From positions 132,088 through 196,087 of the forward strand of contig NZ_WTUX01000022.1 in NCBI RefSeq assembly GCF_009882975.1: a stretch of DNA of 64,000 nucleotides, given 5' to 3'. Source of the DNA: Maritimibacter harenae (GTDB lineage Bacteria > Pseudomonadota > Alphaproteobacteria > Rhodobacterales > Rhodobacteraceae). The translations under genes were made by a program, and so were the position numbers. This document shows positions 57,822 to 64,000 of the stretch, piece after piece. Positions within the stretch are counted from its first letter, which is position 1. Every line of letters begins with the position of its first letter. The notes under the pieces were generated by a model. It worked only from the letters and a program-made list of their open reading frames with translations, was not told the origin of the DNA and did not search any database.

Positions 57822-58276
57822 CACGCCTGCTGCCCGTTCTGCTCGCTCTCCTGGCCTCCCCCGCGCTGGCCCAGCCCAACGTCGCCCCCTGCGATTGGCG
57901 CGCCGCGGCGACCAACATCGCCGAACCGTGGGCGGAGAACACGCGCACATTCGCCAATGGCGAGGTGCGGCTGGCCAAGATGGACGTGGGCGAACCGGCG
58001 GCCGGCGGCTTTCACCTCTTCGTCCTGTCGCCCCCGCGCGAGGAAATGGGACACCGCCAGTGCCGCATCGTCTCCTACGACGACACCATCGGGTTCGCCG
58101 CCATCGACTTCTACGGGCTGGGCGCGACCTACGACCCGGCCAGGGGGCTGATGTTCACCCTGCCCGTGCAGATCGCAAACGACAGCGCCACCGGCTTCGT
58201 CGACGCGCTCCTGTCGGTGACCGTGAACCAGGCGACGGGCGAGATCGGGACGCGCGTCGACCTGGGGTTCGACTGA
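57818..58276 (+). CDS. Secreted protein of unknown function
   Basis: A 152-residue protein with a signal peptide ([19 protein letters not shown]) and a beta-rich mature part with two cysteines (in APCDWRA and RQCRIV) that may form a disulfide. I recognise no family. It overlaps the LysE gene by four bases and ends three bases before the convergent LysR gene. Confidence 0.7.
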   Translation: MTRLLPVLLALLASPALAQPNVAPCDWRAAATNIAEPWAENTRTFANGEVRLAKMDVGEPAAGGFHLFVLSPPREEMGHRQCRIVSYDDTIGFAAIDFYGLGATYDPARGLMFTLPVQIANDSATGFVDALLSVTVNQATGEIGTRVDLGFD

Positions 58277-58279
58277 GCC

Positions 58280-59176
58280 TCACCCCACCGCGATCCCGTC
58301 CGCTCGCAGTTCGTCCTTCATCCACCGCATGAAATACCGCTGCGCATCGCCCGGACTGCGGTCGCGCGCGGAGACGAGCCAATAGCTCTGTCCCGTCGGC
58401 GCCCGCCGCGCGAAAGGCGCCACCACCCGGCCCGCCGCCATCGCCTGCAGATCCAGCGTCTCCCAGGCCAGGAACACGCCCGCGCCGCCCATCGCGGCAT
58501 CGAAACACAGGCTCCCGTCCGAGAACTCGGGACCCGGCCCCAGGATCGAGGCGTCGAGCCCCTCGGGCGCGAGCCAGGTATTCCAGTCGATCGCGGAATT
58601 CAGGTCGCGGATGATCGGCACATGCGCAAGATCGGCGGGCGTCCGCAGCCGTTCCGCCATCTCCGGCGCGCAGACCGGCATCACCCGGTGGGCGAACAGC
58701 CGCTCGGCCCGCACGTCCGGGTAGGGCCCCTTGCCCACCCTGAGACACAGGTCGACGTCGCTCGTATTCGGGTCCACCAGCCCGACCGCGCTGTCGATCC
58801 TTACCCGGATCTCCGGATGTTTCCCGGAGAACCGCGGCAGGCGCTGCACCAGCCAGCGCGCGGCGAAGATCGGGGCGACCGAGACGACCAGCGAAGCGCG
58901 CCGGTCGCGCACCGCTTCGCCCACGGCCGCCGAAAGCTGCCCGAAGCCCGAGGTCAGAAGTCCCGCCATCGCCGCCCCTGCGGACGTCGGCGCCATGCCG
59001 CCCGGCCGTCGTTCGAACAGGACCACGCCCAGCGCGCCCTCCGCCTTCGCGATCCGCTGGCTCACCGCCCCGGGCGACACCTGCAGCTCATCCGCCGCGC
59101 GCGCCAGCGTACCCAGCCGCGCGACCGCTTCGATCGCTTTCAGGCCGGAAAGGTGGACGCGGTTCAGGTTATGCAT
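58280..59176 (-). CDS. LysR-family transcriptional regulator (GcvA-like)
   Basis: A 298-residue LTTR. The N-terminal helix-turn-helix includes LGTLARAADELQVSPGAVSQ (21-40), and the C-terminal periplasmic-binding-like effector domain begins near 92 (SLVVSVAPIFAARWLVQRLP). This pattern is closest to GcvA-type regulators. The divergent 46-codon gene 88 bases away is the likely target. Confidence 0.92.
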   Translation of the reverse strand: MHNLNRVHLSGLKAIEAVARLGTLARAADELQVSPGAVSQRIAKAEGALGVVLFERRPGGMAPTSAGAAMAGLLTSGFGQLSAAVGEAVRDRRASLVVSVAPIFAARWLVQRLPRFSGKHPEIRVRIDSAVGLVDPNTSDVDLCLRVGKGPYPDVRAERLFAHRVMPVCAPEMAERLRTPADLAHVPIIRDLNSAIDWNTWLAPEGLDASILGPGPEFSDGSLCFDAAMGGAGVFLAWETLDLQAMAAGRVVAPFARRAPTGQSYWLVSARDRSPGDAQRYFMRWMKDELRADGIAVG

Positions 59177-59263
59177 GCAGCTTTTCTAAACTCTGCCCTA
59201 GCAAAACGCCATGTTTTCGTGACCAAGCGACAGGCATGATCCTTCAAAACGAAAGGACAGCCC

Positions 59264-59404
59264 ATGCACCGCCTGCTCCCCAGGATCTTCCGCCCCGGCC
59301 CGGTCCGCCCCAGCGCCCCGGCCGACCCGCACGACCATCCAGCCCTGCGCGACCTCGAACCCGCCGCACTCGCCGACCTGCCGCACCCCATCAAAGCCCC
59401 TTGA
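59264..59404 (+). CDS. Small protein divergent from LysR, possibly DUF1127-like
   Basis: A 46-residue frame starting [20 protein letters not shown] and ending [17 protein letters not shown]. It is Pro/Ala/Arg-rich, but AAGGA lies seven bases upstream and [16 protein letters not shown] recalls the L-x-DIG-type core of DUF1127 proteins, which often pair with divergent LysR genes in this family. No other evidence. Confidence 0.45.
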   Translation: MHRLLPRIFRPGPVRPSAPADPHDHPALRDLEPAALADLPHPIKAP

Positions 59405-59435
59405 CGCCGCCGCGCCGAACGGTCAGCGAAAGCAC

Positions 59436-59837
59436 ATGATTTTGGGGATCGGCACCGACCTTGCGAACATCGACCGGATCGCCGGCGTACTGGAACGCCA
59501 CGGCGATCGGTTCCGCAACCGTGTCTTCACCGAGGTCGAGCAGGCCAAGGCAAATCGTCGCAAGGACGAGGCCGGCACCTACGCCAAGCGATGGGCGGCG
59601 AAAGAGGCCTGCTCCAAGGCGCTGGGCACCGGCCTGCGCATGGGCATCTCGTGGAAGGACATGGCGGTCTCCAACCTGCGTACGGGGCAGCCCGTCATGC
59701 ACCTGACCGGCTGGGCCGCCGATCGTCTGGCCGAAATGACCCCCGAGGGACACGAGTCCATCGTGCACGTGACCCTCACCGACGATCACCCCTGGGCGCA
59801 GGCTTTCGTCCTGATCGAAGCCCGCCCGGTTGCTTGA
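59436..59837 (+). CDS. acpS: Holo-[acyl-carrier-protein] synthase
   Basis: A 133-residue phosphopantetheinyl transferase that activates ACP. The magnesium-binding aspartate lies in [12 protein letters not shown] (D8) and the glutamate in [16 protein letters not shown] (near 56). Length is typical. It begins the acpS-lepB-rnc block. Confidence 0.96.
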   Translation: MILGIGTDLANIDRIAGVLERHGDRFRNRVFTEVEQAKANRRKDEAGTYAKRWAAKEACSKALGTGLRMGISWKDMAVSNLRTGQPVMHLTGWAADRLAEMTPEGHESIVHVTLTDDHPWAQAFVLIEARPVA

Positions 59838-59891
59838 CTCGCCTGCCGGACCCGCTCATGTAGCGCGGGACAGTTGTGGAGGCAGGATCGC

Positions 59892-60674
59892 ATGGCAAAA
59901 GAGAAAAAAGACGGCGGTTTCGTCGAGACGATCAAGACGGTCTTCTGGGCGCTGCTGATCGCGGGCATCTTCCGGACCCTCTTCTTCCAGCCCTTCTGGA
60001 TCCCCACCGGCTCGATGAAGGACACGCTGCTGATCGGTGATTTCCTGTTCGTCAACAAGATGGCCTACGGCTACTCGCAGTATTCCTGCCCCTTCGCCAT
60101 GTGCCCGATCCCGGGCCGCATTCTGGGCTCGGAACCCGAGACCGGCGATGTCGTCGTGTTCCGCCACCCCACGCTGGGCAGCGACTACGTGAAGCGCCTG
60201 ATCGGCAAGCCGGGCGACCAGATCCAGGTGCAGGACGGCGTGCTCTTCATCAACGGCGAAGAGGCCACGCAGGTCCCGGCCGGCACCTACGAGGAAATCT
60301 ACCGCGCACAGGGCCGCTTCGGCACCTTCCCGCTCTGCTCGAACGCCCCGGTGGGCCAGGGCGGAACCTGCGTGAAGGAGCGTTTCATCGAGACCCTGCC
60401 CAACGGCGTGGAGCACTCGATCCTCAACGTGGCCGACGGGCGGCTGGACAACACCAACGTCTTCACCGTGCCCGAAGGGCATTACTTCTTCATGGGCGAC
60501 AACCGTGACAACTCCACCGACAGCCGGGTGAGCCAACGCGCCAACGGCGTGGGCTTCGTTCCCGAGGAACTGCTGCTCGGCCGCGTCGACCGGGTGATCT
60601 TCTCGGCCGCGGGCAAGCGACTGCTGTTCTTCTGGACCTGGCGCGGCGACCGGTTCTTCGAAAAGATCGAATGA
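59892..60674 (+). CDS. lepB: Signal peptidase I
   Basis: A 260-residue membrane protease that cleaves Sec and Tat signal peptides. One transmembrane helix (about 14-33) is followed by the catalytic serine S41 ([14 protein letters not shown]) and the general-base lysine K101 ([13 protein letters not shown]). The family box [12 protein letters not shown] lies near 200. The ATG at 59892 has GGAGG upstream. It overlaps rnc by four bases. Confidence 0.97.
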   Translation: MAKEKKDGGFVETIKTVFWALLIAGIFRTLFFQPFWIPTGSMKDTLLIGDFLFVNKMAYGYSQYSCPFAMCPIPGRILGSEPETGDVVVFRHPTLGSDYVKRLIGKPGDQIQVQDGVLFINGEEATQVPAGTYEEIYRAQGRFGTFPLCSNAPVGQGGTCVKERFIETLPNGVEHSILNVADGRLDNTNVFTVPEGHYFFMGDNRDNSTDSRVSQRANGVGFVPEELLLGRVDRVIFSAAGKRLLFFWTWRGDRFFEKIE

Positions 60675-61351
60675 AGCTCTCTGCGGACCTGAAAGCGTTT
60701 TCCGACCGGATCGGGCATCGGTTCCAGACGCCCGACCTGTTGATCCGTGCCCTCACCCACGGCTCGATCTCGACCGACACCCGGCCGGACAACCAGCGGC
60801 TCGAATTCCTGGGCGACCGGGTACTGGGTCTCGTGATGGCCGAGGCGATCCTGGCCGCCGACAAGGCGGCGTCCGAAGGCCAGCTCGCCCCCCGTTTCAA
60901 CGCGCTCGTGCGCAAGGAAACCTGCGCCGACGTGGCGCGCGAGGTCGACCTGGGCGCGGTGCTCAAACTCGGCCGGTCCGAGATGATGTCGGGCGGCCGG
61001 CGCAAGCAGGCGCTGCTGGGCGACGCGATGGAAGCGGTGATCGCCGCCGTCTACCTCGACGCCGGGTTCGAGGCGGCCCGCGCCATGATCACGCGCCTTT
61101 GGGGCGACCGGATCGCGACCGTCGAAGAGGACGCCCGCGACGCCAAGACCGCGCTCCAGGAATGGGCCCAGGCCCGCAAGATGCCGCCGCCGAGCTACAC
61201 CGAGGTGGCGCGTGACGGCCCGGACCACGCCCCGGAATTCACCATCGAGGCCCGGCTCGCCAACGGCGAGGCGGCGACGGCCAAGGCCAGGTCCAAGCGC
61301 GCCGCCGAACAGGACGCGGCCCGCGCGCTCCTCGACCGGGTCGAGGGCTGA
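60671..61351 (+). CDS. rnc: Ribonuclease III
   Basis: A 226-residue dsRNA endonuclease. The catalytic domain has [15 protein letters not shown] (about 38-52) and [14 protein letters not shown] (about 117-130), which supply the acidic metal site. A C-terminal dsRBD ends in [19 protein letters not shown]. era does not follow directly as it usually does: four features, including a repeat, lie between them. Confidence 0.97.
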   Translation: MKLSADLKAFSDRIGHRFQTPDLLIRALTHGSISTDTRPDNQRLEFLGDRVLGLVMAEAILAADKAASEGQLAPRFNALVRKETCADVAREVDLGAVLKLGRSEMMSGGRRKQALLGDAMEAVIAAVYLDAGFEAARAMITRLWGDRIATVEEDARDAKTALQEWAQARKMPPPSYTEVARDGPDHAPEFTIEARLANGEAATAKARSKRAAEQDAARALLDRVEG

Positions 61352-61356
61352 TCCCC

Positions 61357-61456
61357 CTTCTTCGTTTCCGAAATACCTCGGGGATAGCCGGGCGCGTGCG
61401 CCCGGCGTAAGGGGCAGCGCCCCTTGCCCGGCCCGAAGCCCCGGGGGCTTCGGGCC
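61357..61456. repeat. Dispersed hairpin repeat, copy B (inverted relative to copy A)
   Basis: Core CTTCTTCGTTTCCGAAATAC then CTCG (61359-61380) is the reverse complement of the copy-A core with few differences. Three hairpins follow (61387-61406; 61409-61425 with AGC loop; 61430-61456 with a 13-bp stem). The GGGGC-AGC-GCCCC hairpin matches the middle hairpin of copy A. About 100 further GC-rich bases without a gene lead to the DMT transporter. Confidence 0.75.
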
Positions 61457-61560
61457 TCCCCGAGCGCGCCTCGGCGCACCGCTGCACAGCGCCTGCGCTT
61501 TCCCCCCTCGCTGCTCTGCGGTAGGAAACCTCGTCCCGTCCCCGTGCGCGAAAGGCCCCC

Positions 61561-62436
61561 ATGTCCCCCAACCTGCGTGGCTCCCTCTTCATGGTGCTGT
61601 CCATGTGCGCCTTCGCGGCCGAGGACGCCTTCCTGAAATACGCGTTCCAGGACATCCCCCGCGGCATGGCCTTCACCCTCTTCGGGCTGGTCGCCATGTC
61701 GATCTGCGCGCTCATGTCCCTGCGGGCCGGGGAGGCGGTCTTTCCCGCCTCCTTCCTGTCGCGCGGCCTGCTCGTGCGATCGGGGATCGAACTGATCGGG
61801 CGCCTCTTCTACACCCTGTCGCTGGCCTTCGTATCGCTGTCGCTCACCTCCGTGATCCTGCAGGCGACACCGCTGGTGGTTACGTTGGGGGCCGCGCTTC
61901 TCTTCGGCGAAAAGGTGGGACCGCGCCGTTGGATCGCCATGCTGATCGGGTTCGCTGGCGTGCTCCTGATCCTGCGCCCCGCGCCGGGGGTGTTCGAGCC
62001 GCTGGTGATCCTGCCGGTGATCGGGATGCTGGGCTTCGCCGGGCGCGATCTCGCCACGCGGGCCAGCCCGCCCTCGGTTTCGGGCCGGCAACTCGGCACG
62101 CTGGGTTTTCTCGTGGTAACCACCGCGGGCCTCGTCATCTGGGCCTTCGACCCCCGCCTGCCCACCGCCTGGCCGCCCCTGTCCTTCGGCGCGGTCGCCT
62201 GCGCGGCGATCGTCGGCACCATCGCCTACAATTCCCTGACGGTGGCCATGCGCTCCGGCGAGATCTCGGTCGTGGCGCCGTTTCGCTACTCCCGTCTTCT
62301 CGTCGCGCTGGTCATTGCTTACATGGTATTCGGCGAACGCCCCGACACGCTGACCTTGGTCGGCGGCGCCCTGATCGTGGCCACGGGGCTTTTCACACTA
62401 CTGAGGTCGGGCAACCCGACCCGCGAGGCCGTATGA
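61561..62436 (+). CDS. EamA-family (DMT superfamily) transporter
   Basis: A 291-residue membrane protein with about ten helices in two EamA repeats (GSLFMVLSMCAFAAEDAFLK at the start; a second repeat from about 150). Substrate unknown. It lies after a repeat element between rnc and era and overlaps the hemoglobin gene by four bases. It is the third DMT transporter in the window. Confidence 0.83.
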   Translation: MSPNLRGSLFMVLSMCAFAAEDAFLKYAFQDIPRGMAFTLFGLVAMSICALMSLRAGEAVFPASFLSRGLLVRSGIELIGRLFYTLSLAFVSLSLTSVILQATPLVVTLGAALLFGEKVGPRRWIAMLIGFAGVLLILRPAPGVFEPLVILPVIGMLGFAGRDLATRASPPSVSGRQLGTLGFLVVTTAGLVIWAFDPRLPTAWPPLSFGAVACAAIVGTIAYNSLTVAMRSGEISVVAPFRYSRLLVALVIAYMVFGERPDTLTLVGGALIVATGLFTLLRSGNPTREAV

Positions 62437-62864
62437 CGCAGAACCCGATGCAGCGCTTCGACATGGAGCCCGAGGACGTGGACCGGCTGGTCGCGGCCTT
62501 CTATGCCCGCATCCGCAAGCACGAAGTGCTGGGCCCGATCTTCGCGCGCGCCATCGCCCCGGACTACGGGCCCGAATGGCAGGCCCACGAAGCCAAGATC
62601 GCCGCCTTCTGGCGCAACGCGATCGGGATGGACCGCGGGTATCGCGGCAGCCCGATGGCCACCCACGTCGCCAACGGAGAGGTCAGGCCCGACCATTTCC
62701 CGCTCTGGCTCGAGACGTTCCACGCCACCGCCCGCGACGTGCTGCCGCCCGAGAAGGCAGAGCGGATGTCGGCCCTGGCCGAGCGGATCGGCCGCGGCCT
62801 GCGCTGGGGCCTGGAAAGCGTGCAGGAGCGGCAGGACGCCACCGCCCCGCCCAAGCTGCGCTAG
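62433..62864 (+). CDS. Group III truncated hemoglobin
   Basis: A 143-residue 2-on-2 globin. The proximal histidine is in PDHFPLWLETF (near 92), and the N-terminal DRLVAAFYARIRKHEVLGPIF fits the A-B helices of the group III family. The protein probably binds oxygen or NO. It is coupled to the DMT gene by an ATGA overlap and overlaps the convergent DUF6958 gene by four bases. Confidence 0.88.
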   Translation: MTQNPMQRFDMEPEDVDRLVAAFYARIRKHEVLGPIFARAIAPDYGPEWQAHEAKIAAFWRNAIGMDRGYRGSPMATHVANGEVRPDHFPLWLETFHATARDVLPPEKAERMSALAERIGRGLRWGLESVQERQDATAPPKLR

Positions 62865-63154
62865 AGACGGTAGAGACGCACCGGCGGCGTCTCGGCACGC
62901 GCGATCACACCCTTGAATTCAAGGTCGAGCTGCACGCACTTCAGCCACCAGCCCGATTTCGCCCCGCCGGGGAACAGCTCCTGGTCGAGCAGCGGCTTCA
63001 ACGCCTCCTGCGCCTCGGCAACCTTCAATCCCGGCGCCTCGGCGGGCAGCACCCGGAGCAGCGCCTGCTTCATGTCCTCGTATTTCACCCGGTCCACCCG
63101 CGTGATGTGATCGGGTGAATTGATGTTGCGCACCTCGACCTTGTCGTCGCTCAT
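62861..63154 (-). CDS. DUF6958 family protein
   Basis: A 97-residue soluble protein resembling DUF6958 (NINSPDHITRVDRVKYEDMK; ELFPGGAKSGWWLKCVQLDL; ending RLYRL). It may be winged-helix-like, but function is unknown. It is convergent with the hemoglobin gene and divergent from era. The start MSDDKVEVRN at 63154 is chosen over a longer frame. Confidence 0.78.
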   Translation of the reverse strand: MSDDKVEVRNINSPDHITRVDRVKYEDMKQALLRVLPAEAPGLKVAEAQEALKPLLDQELFPGGAKSGWWLKCVQLDLEFKGVIARAETPPVRLYRL

Positions 63155-63261
63155 CGGATGATCTCCCCGTGCCGCGGCCTGTCGGGGCAAGGGTACGCGC
63201 AGATGCAGCGCGCGTCACGCACGCATCACGCGCCCCCTAGCGCGACGCGCGGAAAGGGGCT

Positions 63262-64000
63262 ATGGCGAGCCGCATGACCACACGTTCCGGATTTGTCGCC
63301 CTGATCGGCGAGCCCAACGCGGGCAAATCGACCCTGACCAACACGCTGGTCGGGGCCAAGGTGTCCATCGTCACCCACAAGGTGCAGACGACCCGCGCCC
63401 GCATCCGCGGCGTGGCGCTGGACGGCGACGCCCAGATCGTGCTCGTCGACACCCCGGGCCTGTTCCAGCCGCGCCGCCGGCTCGACCGCGCCATGGTGGC
63501 GGCCGCCTGGGGCGGGGCCGCGGACGCGGACGTGATCGTGCTCCTGATCGAGGCGCACCGCGGCGTCACCCCGGGCGTCGAACGCATCCTGGCCGAACTC
63601 GAAAACGTGGGCCGCAACCGCCCCGTGGCGCTCGCGATCAACAAGATCGACCGGGTGAAATCCGACGTGCTCCTCGCGCTCACCAGCGACATGAACGAAC
63701 GCTTCCCGTTCGAGAAGACCTTCATGATCTCGGCCGAGAAGGGTTACGGGGTCGAGGACCTGCGCCACTGGCTGGCCGAGAAGATGCCCGAGGGCCCCTG
63801 GCTCTACCCCGAGGACCAGATCGCCGACCTCCCCCTGCGCATGATCGCGGCCGAGATGACGCGCGAGAAGCTCACCCTGCGCCTGCACCAGGAATTGCCC
63901 TACCAGCTCACGGTCGAAACCGAGAACTGGGAGGAACGGCCGGACGGATCGGCCCGGGTCGACCAGGTGGTCTACGTCGCCCGTGACGGCCACAAGGGCA
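63262..64000 (+). CDS. era: GTPase Era, 3' end beyond the window
   Basis: The first 246 codons of Era, the 16S rRNA maturation GTPase. G1 is GEPNAGKST, G3 is DTPG, G4 is NKID, and the start of the KH domain is visible (LHQELPYQLTVETENWEE). The right edge of the window truncates it. ATG at 63262 (GGAAAG five bases upstream) or 63274 may be the start. A standard Era has about 300 residues, so roughly 55 are missing. Confidence 0.96.
   Translation, partial: MASRMTTRSGFVALIGEPNAGKSTLTNTLVGAKVSIVTHKVQTTRARIRGVALDGDAQIVLVDTPGLFQPRRRLDRAMVAAAWGGAADADVIVLLIEAHRGVTPGVERILAELENVGRNRPVALAINKIDRVKSDVLLALTSDMNERFPFEKTFMISAEKGYGVEDLRHWLAEKMPEGPWLYPEDQIADLPLRMIAAEMTREKLTLRLHQELPYQLTVETENWEERPDGSARVDQVVYVARDGHKG

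Noticed and set aside
61352-61560. tRNA or small RNA gene after rnc
   Set aside because: The hairpins are explained by the dispersed repeat; no cloverleaf or anticodon arm can be drawn.

Overview
The window looks like a chromosomal segment of a GC-rich alphaproteobacterium of the Rhodobacteraceae (roseobacter/Rhodobacter group). Several gene blocks are typical of that family: pckA divergent from chvI-chvG-hprK-rapZ-IIA-ptsH; rpoZ-rsh-pdxJ-acpS-lepB-rnc-era; DUF4170-waaA-lpxK; a methylsuccinyl-CoA dehydrogenase with a long N-terminal extension; and many small family-restricted proteins (DUF6473, DUF6732, DUF6958). Family names were recognised by eye from the translated sequence, not by search. 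I see no tRNA, rRNA, CRISPR array, integrase, transposase or prophage gene.

Layout. 1-3.2 kb: copper homeostasis (cueR, copA, a copZ-like chaperone) with a textbook MerR-type promoter of 19-bp spacing. 3.3-5.7 kb: lipid A/Kdo genes (waaA, lpxK), both divergent. 5.7-14.8 kb: a membrane coiled-coil protein, greA, ETF-ubiquinone oxidoreductase, a TPR protein, ispE (apparently with a CTG start), a polyprenyl diphosphate synthase with a hydrolase, a TrmN6-like methyltransferase and a DUF465 protein. 14.8-19.4 kb: a DMT transporter, the PHB genes phaB and phaA, an EAL-domain protein and tag. 19.4-25.6 kb: an FAD oxidase divergent from mnmD (together resembling a split MnmC), a second DMT transporter, a soluble lytic transglycosylase, dapA and smpB. 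25.6-30 kb: a GyrI-like protein, etfBA, DUF6473 and 3-hydroxybutyryl-CoA dehydrogenase.

30-37.5 kb: an acyltransferase and the long leftward operon chvI-chvG-hprK-rapZ-IIA-ptsH, divergent from pckA. 37.5-41 kb: a DUF3859 secreted protein, a TauE/SafE permease, mcd (ethylmalonyl-CoA pathway) and a small unknown. 41-48 kb: a leftward cobalamin operon of seven genes with start/stop overlaps or short gaps (DUF6732, cbiX, cobH, cobL, cobI, a cbiG-cobJ fusion, cobM). 48-53 kb: a glutathionyl-hydroquinone reductase, a GlsB-type small membrane protein whose start codon lies inside a perfect hairpin, then rnhA, a methyltransferase, DUF3429 and ispH, a NYN protein and folK. 53-64 kb: the rpoZ-rsh-pdxJ ... 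acpS-lepB-rnc ... era backbone, interrupted after pdxJ by LysE/LysR-type genes and after rnc by a DMT transporter, a truncated hemoglobin and a DUF6958 gene. era runs off the right edge.

Functional picture. Acyl-CoA oxidation electrons flow through EtfAB and ETF-QO. PhaA, PhaB, Hbd and Mcd connect acetyl-CoA to PHB and the ethylmalonyl-CoA pathway, and PckA links it to gluconeogenesis. The incomplete PTS and ChvGI report on metabolic and envelope state. No single clearly new multi-gene system is present. The strongest leads are regulatory or structural: a PhaR-type CTGCN3GCAG site inside the phaA promoter, which itself lies in the 3' end of the EAL gene; the start-codon hairpin at 49 kb; an LpxK lacking a normally conserved DDG-type motif and its N-terminal anchor; a His/Cys-rich tail on CbiX; and a hairpin-rich dispersed repeat present twice in opposite orientations.
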